The notes: generated from the sequence alone by a model not told the origin. Shown: positions 1-10,246, numbered from the stretch's first letter. The stretch: DNA of 32,532 bases from Chloroflexota bacterium (GCA_003156975.1 PMIE01000060.1:1-32532), one strand, 5' to 3'. A program made the numbers and translations.

Positions 1-34
1 TGAGTAGAGACACAGGAAGGAAAGGGGAAAACCA

Positions 35-619
35 ATGACAGTAACTCCAGAGTCCGGCGACCAGCAGACCGCGCGCACCGCCGGTCAGCCGGCGAGGCAG
101 CCGGCCAAGCAGGATCGCGCGACGCTCATGCTTCTCCTCGTGGCCGCATTCGTGGCGGTCGGCGGGATAGGATTTGCGATCGGTCACGTCACTGCTCAGG
201 GCGGCACGGCGGCCGCTACCGCCGCCGGCTTCGGCCGTGGCGGTCAGGGCGCCCCCGGCCGCGGCGCTTTTGGGTCGCTGGCTCCCGGCCAGAGCTTCAA
301 CCCAGCCCAGTTCGGCGGCGGTCGTGCCGGCGGTCTTGGCGGCGTCAGCGGCGGCATCACCGGAACCGTCCAGTCGGTTAGCGCCACCTCGATCACGATC
401 CAGGAGGCAAGCGGAACGTCCGTCACGATCGATCTCTCCGGCAGCACCACATATCACAGCGCGGCAGCGGCCAGCCCGAGCGATGTCAAGGTGGGCACGA
501 GCGTGACCGTCCAGATTGACACGAGCGCCCTTGCCAGTCAGGCACCTAACTCAAGCGCCACAGGGGCTCTGGGCGGACGCACCTTGACTGCCAAGGATGT
601 CCTCATCACCAATCCTTAG
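35..619 (+). CDS. Exported/membrane-anchored DUF5666-like protein with Gly-rich linker
   Basis: ORF with N-terminal TM (LMLLLVAAFVAVGGIGFAIGHV), Gly-rich region, then ITGTVQSVSATSITIQEASGTSVTIDLSGSTTYH..KVGTSVTVQ, typical of DUF5666/OB-like repeats; purine-rich sequence upstream of ATG. Confidence 0.7.
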   Translation: MTVTPESGDQQTARTAGQPARQPAKQDRATLMLLLVAAFVAVGGIGFAIGHVTAQGGTAAATAAGFGRGGQGAPGRGAFGSLAPGQSFNPAQFGGGRAGGLGGVSGGITGTVQSVSATSITIQEASGTSVTIDLSGSTTYHSAAAASPSDVKVGTSVTVQIDTSALASQAPNSSATGALGGRTLTAKDVLITNP

Positions 620-628
620 GAGTTCAAC

Positions 629-1300
629 GTGCACCTGCTGGTCGTCGAGGACGACGCCCGTCTCAGCCGCCTCCTCAAGCGGCTCCTCAGTCAGGATCGC
701 CACGTCGTCGAGACGGCATTGACTGCGGAAGACGGGTTGGAAATGGCGACATCGAGCCTCGAGCTGGACGCCGTGATCCTGGATGTCGGATTGCCCGACA
801 GGTCCGGGTTCGATGTGGCGCGCACGCTCCGCAAGGGCGGCTCGCAGGTGCCGATTCTCATGCTCACGGCCCGCGACTCGGTTAGCGACCGAGTCGAGGG
901 CCTGGACGCCGGGGCGGACGACTACCTCGTCAAACCGTTTGCCTACGAAGAACTGCTGGCCCGTTTGCGGGCGCTCGGAAGGCGCCCTCCGTCACGCAAG
1001 TCTTCGGTGCTGAAGGCCGGTCCGATCGAGCTCGACGAGACGACTCGGCGGGTCACCGTTTCGGGCAAGCCGATCGATCTCAGCCAGCGCGAGTTCTCGA
1101 TCCTGGAGTGCCTTCTTCGGCGGCCCGGCCAGATCCTTTCGCGCGACCAGCTGCTCGACTACGCCTGGCCATATGGCGTGGCCCTAACTCCGAACACCGT
1201 GGAGGCGTACATCCATCTCTTGCGCGAGAAGCTGGGCGCCGCTGCTGCCACCTATGTCGAGACGGTCCGCGGCGTCGGTTATCGCCTGCGCGAGGGCTGA
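629..1300 (+). CDS. OmpR/PhoB-family response regulator
   Basis: Receiver domain (VVEDDARLSRLL, VILDVGLPDRSG, LMLTARDS, DDYLVKPFAYEELLARLRAL) plus winged-helix output domain; GTG start with AGGAG upstream. Confidence 0.95.
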   Translation: MHLLVVEDDARLSRLLKRLLSQDRHVVETALTAEDGLEMATSSLELDAVILDVGLPDRSGFDVARTLRKGGSQVPILMLTARDSVSDRVEGLDAGADDYLVKPFAYEELLARLRALGRRPPSRKSSVLKAGPIELDETTRRVTVSGKPIDLSQREFSILECLLRRPGQILSRDQLLDYAWPYGVALTPNTVEAYIHLLREKLGAAAATYVETVRGVGYRLREG

Positions 1301-1303
1301 TCG

Positions 1304-2830
1304 GTGAGGCGGCCCAGCCTGCCCAAGCCGTGGCGATGGCGTCCCGGCCGCCCTGGTTCCGGTGCGGCTGCGCCCCGGCTAAACGGCCACGCCGACGATA
1401 TGCGGCTGCTCCGCAACACCCGGTTGCGCCTGATGGCGGTCAGCGGCGTCGTGACGCTGCTGATCCTGGTCGTCCTGGGCGGAGCGGTATATGCCACAGC
1501 CGCGAACGAGTTCACCAACGGCAGCGTCGACCGTCTCCGGGAGTACGCGACGTTCAATGCGACCTGGTACTCGAAGTACGTCAGCGGAACGGGCTTCTCA
1601 AGACAACCTCAGGACCGCGACCTTCAGGTTGGCAATCGGTTCGCCGGGCTGTACGTAATCGGGACCGAGCCCGACGGAACCCTGCTCTTTGCGACCAGGT
1701 TCATGCCGCAGGCTATGATGCCTCTGCAGGCGGGTCTGGACGCTGTGGCGAATGGCGGCTCGGACGTTCGTGACGTCACCACTTCGTCGGGCGCTCCGGT
1801 TCGCGTGTTCAGCGAGTCCGTGAAGTTGCCCGACGGAACCGGGTATCTGATCCAGACTCTGGCGGACAGGACCGAGGAGGCGAGTCTCCTCGGGCTACTG
1901 CAGACGGTGATGCTCTGTGGCGGCCTGCTTGCGCTGCTGGCCGCGCTGATCGCCGGATACTTGTACGCCGGGCGTGCTCTCGTCCCGATCCGGGCCTCCA
2001 TCGACCGCCGCCAGGCGGCTTTGCAGCGGCAGCGAGAGTTTGCTGCCAACGCCAGTCATGAGCTGCGAACGCCGTTGACCGTCATTGGCGCGAGCGTTGA
2101 GGATCTGAAGCGCAACCGTCGCTGCAAGGTGGAGGACGTAGGCGAGGCGGTCGGCGACATCGAGGCCGAAGTGCGGCACATGACGGCCCTCGTGGAGGAC
2201 ATGCTGCTGCTTGCCCGGACGGACTCGGGAGTAGTTCAGATTGAGCGAATTCCTCTGGACCTCGCCGATATCGCCGCGGAGGCCGCTTCGTCGCTGTCGA
2301 TGCTCGGTCAGGAGAGCGGCGTGAACGTGGTGCTGGATCCGCTGCCGGCGCCTGTCACGGGCGACCCACTTCGCCTGCGCCAGCTTGTGACCATCCTCGT
2401 GGACAACGCCGTTCGACACAGCCCGCCCGGGTCGAACGTTGAGGTTCAAGTCCGGCCGGCCGCCGGCGCCGCGGTACTCCAGGTGAACGACCACGGTCCG
2501 GGCATCAAGCCCGAGGATCTGCCCAGGATCTTCGAGAGGTTCTGGCGTGCCGACAATGCGCCGGCCGGCGGCACCGGACTGGGTCTCGCAATTGCAAAGT
2601 GGATCGTGGAACAGCACGGCGGGCAGATCGTCGCTGCAAATGGCCCGGAAGGCGGAGCGAGCTTCAGCGTCTGGCTGCCGAATCTTCCGATCCAGGCGGC
2701 GGGCGGGGATGCCGGCTCGGAGATCGACGCCGCCGAGCCTGCGCCGTCGGTCGTCCCAGCGGTCCTCGGCCAGCCTGCGCCGTCCGCTCCGGTAGCTCAC
2801 GACGGCCCCGACGCCACCCCGGCGGCCTAG
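1304..2830 (+). CDS. Two-component sensor histidine kinase (start may be internal, about 1400)
   Basis: Two TM segments, HisKA motif FAANASHELRTPLTVI, HATPase motifs VDNAVRHSPPG, DHGPGI, GGTGLGLAIAKWIVEQHGG. Confidence 0.93.
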   Translation: MRRPSLPKPWRWRPGRPGSGAAAPRLNGHADDMRLLRNTRLRLMAVSGVVTLLILVVLGGAVYATAANEFTNGSVDRLREYATFNATWYSKYVSGTGFSRQPQDRDLQVGNRFAGLYVIGTEPDGTLLFATRFMPQAMMPLQAGLDAVANGGSDVRDVTTSSGAPVRVFSESVKLPDGTGYLIQTLADRTEEASLLGLLQTVMLCGGLLALLAALIAGYLYAGRALVPIRASIDRRQAALQRQREFAANASHELRTPLTVIGASVEDLKRNRRCKVEDVGEAVGDIEAEVRHMTALVEDMLLLARTDSGVVQIERIPLDLADIAAEAASSLSMLGQESGVNVVLDPLPAPVTGDPLRLRQLVTILVDNAVRHSPPGSNVEVQVRPAAGAAVLQVNDHGPGIKPEDLPRIFERFWRADNAPAGGTGLGLAIAKWIVEQHGGQIVAANGPEGGASFSVWLPNLPIQAAGGDAGSEIDAAEPAPSVVPAVLGQPAPSAPVAHDGPDATPAA

Positions 2831-3576
2831 CCGAGCAGCAGTCGAGCCTCGGCCAGTACGCCGACACCGATGATGGCCACCCTCAGCGCAGAGGCCGGCA
2901 GTCTCCGCCCGACTCCCGCTCCGATCTGGCCGCCCACGACAGATCCGGCTGCGATGAGCAACGCCACGTCGAAGTGAACCGGGGCCACGGCGACGAACAG
3001 GAGTCCGGCAACGCCGTTGATCAGGGCCGCAAGCACGTTCTTGAGCCCGTTCAGGCGCTGGATCGTGTCGGGCACGAAGATGGTCAGCAGGGCGATCATG
3101 ATGATGCCCATACCCGCGCCGAAATAGCCGCCGTAGATGGCCGTGGCATAGAAGAGCACTGCCAGTGGCCACGACCGGTGCGATTCGGCGTGGCGATGTT
3201 GCGCCAGTGCCCGTGACAGCCGAGGCCCGGCGGCAACGAGCACAAGGGCCACCGCGATCAGCACCGGGACTATCGAGGCGAAGGCACCGGGAAAGGCGAG
3301 CAGGAGAAGAGCGCCGGTCAGTCCTCCGGCGCACGAGGAGAGGCCCAGTCGCCACGCTCGCGACCGCTGCCCCACCAGTTCCCGCCGGTATCCGAAGGCT
3401 CCGCTGAGCGAGCCGGGCACCAGGCCGACTGTGTTCGAGACGTTCGCGTCGAGCGGGTGGTAGCCGAAGGCGAGCAGCGTGGGGAAGGTGATCAGCGATC
3501 CAGACCCAACGATGGTGTTGACCGTACCGGCAGCGATTCCCGCGCCGAAGATCGCGCCGGCTTCAAAGGGCGTCAC
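2827..3576 (-). CDS. TauE/SafE family sulfite exporter/permease
   Basis: Multi-TM protein with GAGIAAGTVNTIVGSGSLITFPTLLAFGYHPLDANVSNTVGLVPG N-terminal repeat and second repeat YGGYFGAGMGIIMIALL. Confidence 0.88.
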   Translation of the reverse strand: MTPFEAGAIFGAGIAAGTVNTIVGSGSLITFPTLLAFGYHPLDANVSNTVGLVPGSLSGAFGYRRELVGQRSRAWRLGLSSCAGGLTGALLLLAFPGAFASIVPVLIAVALVLVAAGPRLSRALAQHRHAESHRSWPLAVLFYATAIYGGYFGAGMGIIMIALLTIFVPDTIQRLNGLKNVLAALINGVAGLLFVAVAPVHFDVALLIAAGSVVGGQIGAGVGRRLPASALRVAIIGVGVLAEARLLLG

Positions 3577-3672
3577 GCGCGGAAGTTGCCAATGCGGTCG
3601 TCCACTGGTCGATCGTAGCCGACTGGTCGCATCCGGATCGGCATGGAGTTGCGGCCGGGCCGCTCCCAGGCG

Positions 3673-5211
3673 TCAGCAGAAGTCGATTACCACCCTGGTG
3701 TGTCCGTTGGCCACCCAGACTCCGACTCCCGCCGATCGATAGTGGGAGTTCATGACGTTCGCGTAGTGTCCGCCACGATTCCAGTATTCGTTCTGGAAGA
3801 AGAGCTCGACGGAGATCATGCCCGCCTGGCGTGGGTTGCTCGGCGAGGAGATGTTCTCCCCGCTGCAGTTGTAGCCACCGGCGACCAATCTCGAGTGCGG
3901 AGACGTTCCGTCGAGGTAGTGGGTGAGAACGCCACGTTTGGCCATCTCGGCGGCGTACGGTCTCGAAACGTTGTTGGAGATACCGCTGCTGAGTGACAGT
4001 GCCTTCTGAGCGGGCAGGGTGTGATGGGTGGCTGAAGAACACAGCCCCGATGAAGTAACCCAGGAGCCCGTTCGGGTGCAGTTCATCAGGCTCATCATGT
4101 AGACCTCGGCCGAGTGCCAGGGCGAGGTTTGGGACGCAATCCCTCCGGTCCAGTCGATCTTCGTAGTCTTGGCCGGGGTGTGCGCCAGTCGGTGCGATCT
4201 AGGCGTCGAGACCGTGAATCCGGAGCTTGCCGCGGCCTTCAACGTCAAGCCTCCAGCAGATCGGGCCGACGCCGCGACCCGAACCGAAATCTTCGAGCCG
4301 ATCGCGAACGAGCGCCGTGGCGCGAAGACCAAGACAGTGTTGTTGTCGGTCCAGGAAGTGGAGCCGGCCACCGGCCGACCGTTGGCCTTGATGGACAACG
4401 CGGCAGCCGCCTTCGCGTCCATCGACACCGAGAACTGCACCGAGATCGGCTGATTCGTGTCGTAGGCGTACGTTCCGTCTTGAGGGGTGATGGTGACGAC
4501 TGAGGGAGCCTCGAGGGTCTTGATCGCCAGCGGTGCGACGGGCTGCAGCGGCGCTCCGGCGGAATCGCTCCCTCCATCGAGGAAACTGATCTTGTAGTCC
4601 GTGTTTGTTGCCAGAGCCTTCTTCGGCGTTAGCGTGAAGGCCTGGGAGGTCTCATCGGTTGGGTCGTCACCGAGAATCGAAGCATCGACGGGTGGGTCGA
4701 TACTCAGGCGCAGCAGGACCGTTGCGAGCTTCACGGGCCGGGTAAACGCCACCTGGAACGTCGTCAAGGGCGCGGCGAGGCCGCCAACGACCTTGGTGGC
4801 GGTGATCTCCCCGGAGGTAAGCTCCCCCGACTCGAAGGAGGCGGCGATCGGCTGGGTCAGTCCAAGGCCCTCGTGATCGGTGGCATTGGCCGAGATGTCG
4901 ACGGAGTATTGAGTCGACGGTTGCCAGTGCGGCTCAGGCGCGAGGGATAGGACCTTCCCGGCCGCGTCCCAGTGGTACGCCAGGTTGATCGCCGGCGAAA
5001 TCGTGAGGGCCGATTGAACCGTGTTCTGGTTCATTGGCTTGGTGAACTGCACCTGGAACGGCACGTCGAGAGGCAGGCTCGAGTCTGTGCCCCTGGCGTC
5101 GGCCTGAGGAGCTATCGCGCTGAACGCCTGAAGGGGCTGCGCGGCAACGGGCTTTGTAGGCAGGCCGACCAGGAGCGCGGCCACAACAATCAAGATCGAA
5201 GCGCCGGGCAT
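3673..5211 (-). CDS. Secreted protein with Ig-like (Big_5/SbsA-like) repeats and C-terminal CAP (SCP/PR-1) domain
   Basis: Within ORF 3673..5565; the long ORF runs antisense-free through the tRNA, so the start was moved to ATG 5211 (MPGASILIVVAALLVGLPTKPVAAQ signal). Repeats PFQVQFTKPMNQNTVQSALTISP / PISVQFSVSMDAKAAAALSI; CAP motifs GYNCSGENISS, GGHYANVMNSHYRSAGVGVW. Confidence 0.8.
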   Translation of the reverse strand: MPGASILIVVAALLVGLPTKPVAAQPLQAFSAIAPQADARGTDSSLPLDVPFQVQFTKPMNQNTVQSALTISPAINLAYHWDAAGKVLSLAPEPHWQPSTQYSVDISANATDHEGLGLTQPIAASFESGELTSGEITATKVVGGLAAPLTTFQVAFTRPVKLATVLLRLSIDPPVDASILGDDPTDETSQAFTLTPKKALATNTDYKISFLDGGSDSAGAPLQPVAPLAIKTLEAPSVVTITPQDGTYAYDTNQPISVQFSVSMDAKAAAALSIKANGRPVAGSTSWTDNNTVLVFAPRRSFAIGSKISVRVAASARSAGGLTLKAAASSGFTVSTPRSHRLAHTPAKTTKIDWTGGIASQTSPWHSAEVYMMSLMNCTRTGSWVTSSGLCSSATHHTLPAQKALSLSSGISNNVSRPYAAEMAKRGVLTHYLDGTSPHSRLVAGGYNCSGENISSPSNPRQAGMISVELFFQNEYWNRGGHYANVMNSHYRSAGVGVWVANGHTRVVIDFC

Positions 5212-5461
5212 GGCGAACTTGACGACAGCAGATCTGTCGACGGTGGCAGGGGCAAGGGCTACGACGCGTCGGGCGATGGCCTGCGCGGCAGCCAAGACGT
5301 TATGCAATCTGCCGGTCTCCTGTGCGGGGAGCGCAGTCCCGGTCTGGTGAAGCGCCGGGAGCGTACCACCGCCTTGCCGCAGGAGGCAAACCCGGCCGGC
5401 CGGCCGAGAGCGACCACGGGGCACTCGGCGTGAGACTCCGCGTCGATTCGAGGAAGGGAAT

Positions 5462-5538
5462 TGGGGTGGCCTACGGGGGTCGAACCCGTAACCTGCGGAT
5501 CCACAATCCGCTGCTCTGCCGGTTGAGCTAAGGCCACC
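5462..5538 (-). tRNA. tRNA-His (anticodon GTG), with encoded CCA
   Basis: Minus strand G(-1)-GTGGCCT-TA-GCTCAACCGGCAGAGC-A-GCGGA-TTGTGGA-TCCGC-AGGTT-ACGGG-TTCGACC-CCCGT-AGGCCAC-C-CCA; G-1:C73 identity pair and full cloverleaf. Confidence 0.97.
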
Positions 5539-5800
5539 ATCGCGGTCCACGGGCGCAGCGTCCAATCGGTCGCGCCAGCAGTGGGGCGACGGGGAGTATA
5601 GCGGCTGTCGGCCGCCAGCAGTAGGAGTGCGTTTTCGCGGTGCGCCACGAGGGGCCGCGACGCCGACCCACTCGGCCGCATAGGGTCGCCCCCTAAATCA
5701 TTCGCAGCAGGAGGTGGTACCACCTGACCCATGACGGCGGGACCAGCGGTGGGGGCCGTGGCGAGCGGGGCCGGCCTAACCTATCGGAGTCAAGGCTAGT

Positions 5801-6664
5801 TTGGGCAGACCGCCGAATATGCTGAGCCTCGCAACGCTTCATACCTGCGCGCTTCACCTCTCGCCCCGCAGACTGCGAGTCGCCGGTGTGGCGACGGCGT
5901 TTGCCGCCGCAATGCTGATTTGCACGTCGGGCACCACCTTCGCCTGGAGCGCCTCCTCCTTCAGCTCCTCCGATGAGAGGCTTCTCTTCTCGCTGACCAA
6001 TCGGGACCGTGCCGCTGCCGGTCTGAGCGCCCTCGCCAACGACTCCTACCTTCACAAGGAAGCTGAGTGGCGAGCCAAGGACATGGCCGTTAGGGGCTAC
6101 TTCAGCCACAAGATCCCGCCGGGCAACAGCATGGTCTTCACCTATATGCAGCGCGATCACTACTGCTTCAAGGCGGCCGGCGAAAACATCGGCCTCAGCA
6201 GCTACGGCGACGGCATAGCCACCGCAAGCATCGAAAAGGCCTTCATGGCCTCGTCGGGTCATCGAGCAAACATCCTGGGCAAATGGTCCCGCCTCGGTGT
6301 CGGTGCCTACAAATCAGCCGACGGCAACCAGATCTTCTACGCGGTCCTGTTCTCGATTCCGTGCCCTAAGGCCGCTCCCAAGGCAACTGTAAAGCCGACC
6401 GCGAAGCCGACTCCGGTACCAACCGTCGAACCGAGTCCCAGCCCTTCGCCGACCGACTCTCCAACCCCGAGTCCGAGCTCGTCAGTCGCGCCCTCGACGC
6501 AGGACGTGACGGGTGCGCCGCCGACTCCCGCCGGCATTAGCGGCATCGGGACGGCGCCGATATCGGGTGACGTCATCAGCCTGCGCGTCCATGAGAAGGC
6601 AGTCTCGCAGGGCCCGATCGACTCGCTCTTCCACTCGCTCTTCGGTGGTCTGTTCGGCGGGTAG
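5801..6664 (+). CDS. Secreted CAP-domain (SCP/PR-1) protein with Pro/Ser/Thr-rich tail (TTG start, or ATG 5819)
   Basis: Signal-like N-terminus; LTNRDRAAAGLSALANDSYLHKEAEWRAKDMAVRGYFSH, AAGENIGLSS, SSGHRANILGKWSRLGVGAY. Confidence 0.88.
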   Translation: MGRPPNMLSLATLHTCALHLSPRRLRVAGVATAFAAAMLICTSGTTFAWSASSFSSSDERLLFSLTNRDRAAAGLSALANDSYLHKEAEWRAKDMAVRGYFSHKIPPGNSMVFTYMQRDHYCFKAAGENIGLSSYGDGIATASIEKAFMASSGHRANILGKWSRLGVGAYKSADGNQIFYAVLFSIPCPKAAPKATVKPTAKPTPVPTVEPSPSPSPTDSPTPSPSSSVAPSTQDVTGAPPTPAGISGIGTAPISGDVISLRVHEKAVSQGPIDSLFHSLFGGLFGG

Positions 6665-6728
6665 GACCGGCAGCGACTTCGTTCTGACGCGCGGAATGGC
6701 ATCGCCATCCTCAGAGCGGCCGAGTGAC

Positions 6729-6734
6729 TACACT
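6729..6734 (+). promoter_or_regulatory. -10-like box TACACT, 6 nt before GTG of ABC ATPase (leaderless candidate)
   Basis: TACACT-tgcgac-GTG. Confidence 0.5.
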
Positions 6735-6740
6735 TGCGAC

Positions 6741-7556
6741 GTGGCAACGCAACCGCCCATCTCGTCGTCGTCATTCGGTAGGAGCGTCGGTCAGACGCGG
6801 GCCGACGGCGCGATTCTGGAAGCCCGCAACCTGACCAAGCGCTACCGGCTCGGCAATCGCGATGTTGAGGCGCTCCGCGGCGTCTCCCTGCGCGTCCGCC
6901 GCGGCGAGTTCGTGGCCTTGATGGGGCCCTCCGGCTCGGGCAAGAGCACGCTATTGCAGCTTCTCGGCGGTTTGGACCGCCCGACAGACGGCGAGGTCGT
7001 GCTCGACGGCGAGGTCATCAGCCACCTGAGCGACGCCCAGGCCACTCGCCTGCGGCGCGAGAAGACGGGCTTTGTCTTCCAATTCTTCAACCTGATTCCA
7101 TTGCTCGACGTATACGAGAACGTGGCGCTGCCGTTCACGATCGCCGGCGTCGACCCCCGGCACGGCGAGGCGGCCGCCCGAATCCACGGCGTCCTGGAGC
7201 TGGTGGACCTGCTCGGGCGCGAACGCAACCGGCCGGACCAGCTCTCGGCCGGCGAGCAGCAGCGCGTCGCGCTGGCGCGCGCCCTCGTGGGGAGGCCGGC
7301 GATTCTGCTCGCCGATGAACCCACCGGCAACCTCGACTACGCGACCGGCGGGGAGATCCTGGACGAGTTGTGGCGCTCCTGCGACAAGCTCGGCCAGACG
7401 ATCGTGCTCGTCACGCACGACGCTCGCGCCGCGGCTCATGCCGACCGTGTCCTCGTTGTCGGGGACGGCCGCATCCGCGACGAGATCGAGCTGGGGCGGC
7501 GGGAAAACCGCGATGCCAGACCGCTGATCGACCGCCTCTCTCAACTGGGACTCTAG
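6741..7556 (+). CDS. ABC transporter ATP-binding protein (MacB/LolD type)
   Basis: Walker [12 protein letters not shown], signature [15 protein letters not shown], Walker [14 protein letters not shown]-loop VTHD; probable GTG start at 6741 (VATQPPISS). Confidence 0.95.
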   Translation: MATQPPISSSSFGRSVGQTRADGAILEARNLTKRYRLGNRDVEALRGVSLRVRRGEFVALMGPSGSGKSTLLQLLGGLDRPTDGEVVLDGEVISHLSDAQATRLRREKTGFVFQFFNLIPLLDVYENVALPFTIAGVDPRHGEAAARIHGVLELVDLLGRERNRPDQLSAGEQQRVALARALVGRPAILLADEPTGNLDYATGGEILDELWRSCDKLGQTIVLVTHDARAAAHADRVLVVGDGRIRDEIELGRRENRDARPLIDRLSQLGL

Positions 7557-7559
7557 CCC

Positions 7560-10160
7560 GTGCGGCGCCTCTCGTCGTTGGCCTGGCGGAGTCTGGCGGC
7601 GCGCAAGATGCGCAGCTTCCTGACCATGGTCGGCATCGCATTGGGAGTGGCCGTCCTTTTCGCCTCCTTGTCGGCCGGGGCAACCATGGACGCCGCCGTG
7701 GACCGCGCGGCCGCCGATGAGTTGGGACGCTCGGACCTTCGCGTTCAGGCGCTGGAGGAACAGGGTCTCAATCCGGCCACTGTCGATGTCATCTCCCGCG
7801 TGCCCGGCGTGTCGGTGGCCGCTCCGGCTCTGGACCGTGAGACCTATCTATCAGTCGGCGCCGGCCAGACGGCTTCGATGCAGCTGCCACCCCCGGTCAC
7901 CGTCCTCGGCATAGACCCGGTTCGAGAGACGCAGCTTCACGACATGCCGCTTTCCGCGGGTCGGGCCCTTGGCGCCGGCGATCTCCGATCGGCTATCGTC
8001 ACGCAGACGCTGGCGGAGCAGGAGCACCTGGGCGTCGGCGATTCGGTCTCTCTCGATGGCGCGGCGGCCGTTGGACCGCAGGCCTACGACGTTGTCGGCA
8101 TCGTGATGGGCAACGGGCCGCTCCCCGAGGCCGACGGACGACTCGTCTTCTTGACCCTGCCGTCGGCCCAGACGCTGTTCGGAACCGACAGCGTGACGCG
8201 CGTGGATCTCGGCGCGGTCCCGGGTACGTCGGTGGAGGAACTCATCGGCCAGCTCGAGGCAAGCATCAAGAGCCAGCCGTACCTGCTGTCCCGAACCGAG
8301 GATCTCGCCGCCTCTCTCCGAAGCGAGATGGCCGACTTCCGAAGCGCGCTCCTGCTCGTGGCCGCGGTCGTCCTTTTCGCCGGCGCCTTCCTGATCTTCA
8401 ACACCCTATCGATGACCGTGGCCGAGCTGACGCGCGAAGTCGGCCTGCTGCGGGCCGCCGGAACCACTCGCTCGCAGGTGATGGGGCTGGTGATGCTGCA
8501 AGCGCTCGCCTTGGGGGTGGCCGGCTCGGTAGCGGGCGTCGTCGCGGGAATCGGTCTGGCGGTTGCCGCCCTGTCGTGGGTGGGTTCGTCCGGGCCGGTA
8601 TCGCTTGCCGGACCGTCCCTGTCGTCCGGCTCGATCGTCATGGCCCTCCTCATCGGCACGGTGCTCACGCTCGCGGCTTCGCTGGAACCGGCCTGGCGCG
8701 CCGGACGCATTCCGCCCGTGGAGGCTCTGCGACGCGGCCCGGCCGGGTTGGCCGCCGGCGCGGCTCGATTGCGCTGGCTGGTGATCGTCTTCGTCGTTCT
8801 GGCTCTGGCGGCGCTGGCGATCTGGCCGAGCGGCGTCGGCGAGGGCTCCGGCGCCGGCTCTTTGGGCACCGGAGCGAGTTCCGGGATGTGGGGGCCGCTT
8901 GCCGTATACGGTCTGCTGCTTGTGTCGGTGCTGCTCGTTCCACGGCTGATTGGGCCTCTGGGCCGTGTCGCCGGTTTTCCGCTCCGCATCTTCCGCAACG
9001 AGGAGCGGCTGGCCCGAAGCTCCCTGTCCCGAGACCGCAGCCGGACCGCCCTGACCGCTGGCGCTCTCGTAGTTGGAGTGGCAATGGTGGTGGCCCTGGG
9101 GACCGCGGCCGAGGATGTCCGCAAGATTGGGTCGAGCTGGCTGACCGAAACGATCCCCGGCAGTGAACTCCTGACCTCCATTCGCCCCGTGTCCACTACT
9201 GACCAGGTCGTCGCGGACCTCGCCGGGACCCCGGGAGTGAAGTCGGTCTCGCCGATCGGGCTCTTCGGAACGCCCTACGTCTTCGTGTCGCAGACCGACG
9301 GGAGGACAGTGAAGTCCGTGGTTCGACAGGAGGCGGCAGCCGTCGTCGGCAGCGACTACCTCAACGATGGTCGGCTCAACTTCGTTCAGGGCGCTCGGGC
9401 CACGGCCCTTGCGGCGCTCGACGCCGGCGGGTCCGTCATCGTCCCCAGGTCCCTGGCCGATACCGCCGGCATCCACGTCGGTGACACGATGGAGTTCGCG
9501 ACCGGTACCGCCGTCACGCAGCTCACCGTAGCCGGGATAGTGGCCCATTCGATCCCGGCGGAATCCCAGGAGGCGATTCTGGTGGGGTGGTCCGACGCCA
9601 CGGCCGATTTCGGTGCCACCGGGGCCGACTTCTTCGCGATCAGATACGACGCGGGACAGGAAGCCACGGCCCGGCCCAACCTCGACGCAACGGCCGTTTC
9701 GTATGCCCTTGAGCCGAATCAGCTCGAGCGGGTCTCCGGTACGGTGGGCGACGCCCTGGATCGCATCTTCAAGTTGCTCGACGCTCTCGCGCTGATCGCC
9801 GTTCTCATCGCCGGCCTCGGCATGGTCAACACCTTCTCGATGAGCGTCCTCGAGCGTGTTCGCGAGATCGGCGTGCTGCGCGCGACGGGCATGACCAGCC
9901 GCCAGGTGTGGAGCATGGTGGTGATCGAAGCGGCGGTTCTGGGGATCGTCGGAGCGTTCATCGGAGCTGCGGTCGGCCTGGTCGTAGGTGCCGTGCTGGT
10001 TGCCTGGTCGAGTCAGGGGTTTGGACTAGCCTTCGATCCGCCGTGGCTGTCGATTGCGCTGGCCGTGTGCTTTGGCGTAATCATCAGCATCGCTGCATCC
10101 ATCTATCCGGCCGGGCTGGCAAGCCGCCTCTCGATCGTAAAGGCTCTCCAGCACGAGTAG
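7560..10160 (+). CDS. ABC transporter permease, two FtsX-like domains (MacB/LolC-like)
   Basis: 866 aa; N-terminal RSLAARKMRSFLTMVGIALGVAV, GAFLIFNTLSMTVAELTREVGLLRAAGTTRSQV and second copy GLGMVNTFSMSVLERVREIGVLRATGMTSRQV. Confidence 0.93.
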   Translation: MRRLSSLAWRSLAARKMRSFLTMVGIALGVAVLFASLSAGATMDAAVDRAAADELGRSDLRVQALEEQGLNPATVDVISRVPGVSVAAPALDRETYLSVGAGQTASMQLPPPVTVLGIDPVRETQLHDMPLSAGRALGAGDLRSAIVTQTLAEQEHLGVGDSVSLDGAAAVGPQAYDVVGIVMGNGPLPEADGRLVFLTLPSAQTLFGTDSVTRVDLGAVPGTSVEELIGQLEASIKSQPYLLSRTEDLAASLRSEMADFRSALLLVAAVVLFAGAFLIFNTLSMTVAELTREVGLLRAAGTTRSQVMGLVMLQALALGVAGSVAGVVAGIGLAVAALSWVGSSGPVSLAGPSLSSGSIVMALLIGTVLTLAASLEPAWRAGRIPPVEALRRGPAGLAAGAARLRWLVIVFVVLALAALAIWPSGVGEGSGAGSLGTGASSGMWGPLAVYGLLLVSVLLVPRLIGPLGRVAGFPLRIFRNEERLARSSLSRDRSRTALTAGALVVGVAMVVALGTAAEDVRKIGSSWLTETIPGSELLTSIRPVSTTDQVVADLAGTPGVKSVSPIGLFGTPYVFVSQTDGRTVKSVVRQEAAAVVGSDYLNDGRLNFVQGARATALAALDAGGSVIVPRSLADTAGIHVGDTMEFATGTAVTQLTVAGIVAHSIPAESQEAILVGWSDATADFGATGADFFAIRYDAGQEATARPNLDATAVSYALEPNQLERVSGTVGDALDRIFKLLDALALIAVLIAGLGMVNTFSMSVLERVREIGVLRATGMTSRQVWSMVVIEAAVLGIVGAFIGAAVGLVVGAVLVAWSSQGFGLAFDPPWLSIALAVCFGVIISIAASIYPAGLASRLSIVKALQHE

Positions 10161-10246
10161 AGTCGACGTCGGTGCGTCCCCGGAACCCCGGATCGCCGGC
10201 TTGGCCGCATTTGCTACACTCGCTGTGCCAGACTTGGAGAAGGGTC

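Noticed and set aside
1895-3355. 486-aa minus-strand ORF spanning the histidine kinase and TauE genes
   Set aside because: Overlaps two well-supported genes in other frames; composition is Arg/Gly-rich as expected of spurious frames
5212-5565. N-terminal extension of the Ig/CAP ORF through the tRNA
   Set aside because: It would translate the tRNA-His gene; signal-peptide-like start at 5211 is more plausible
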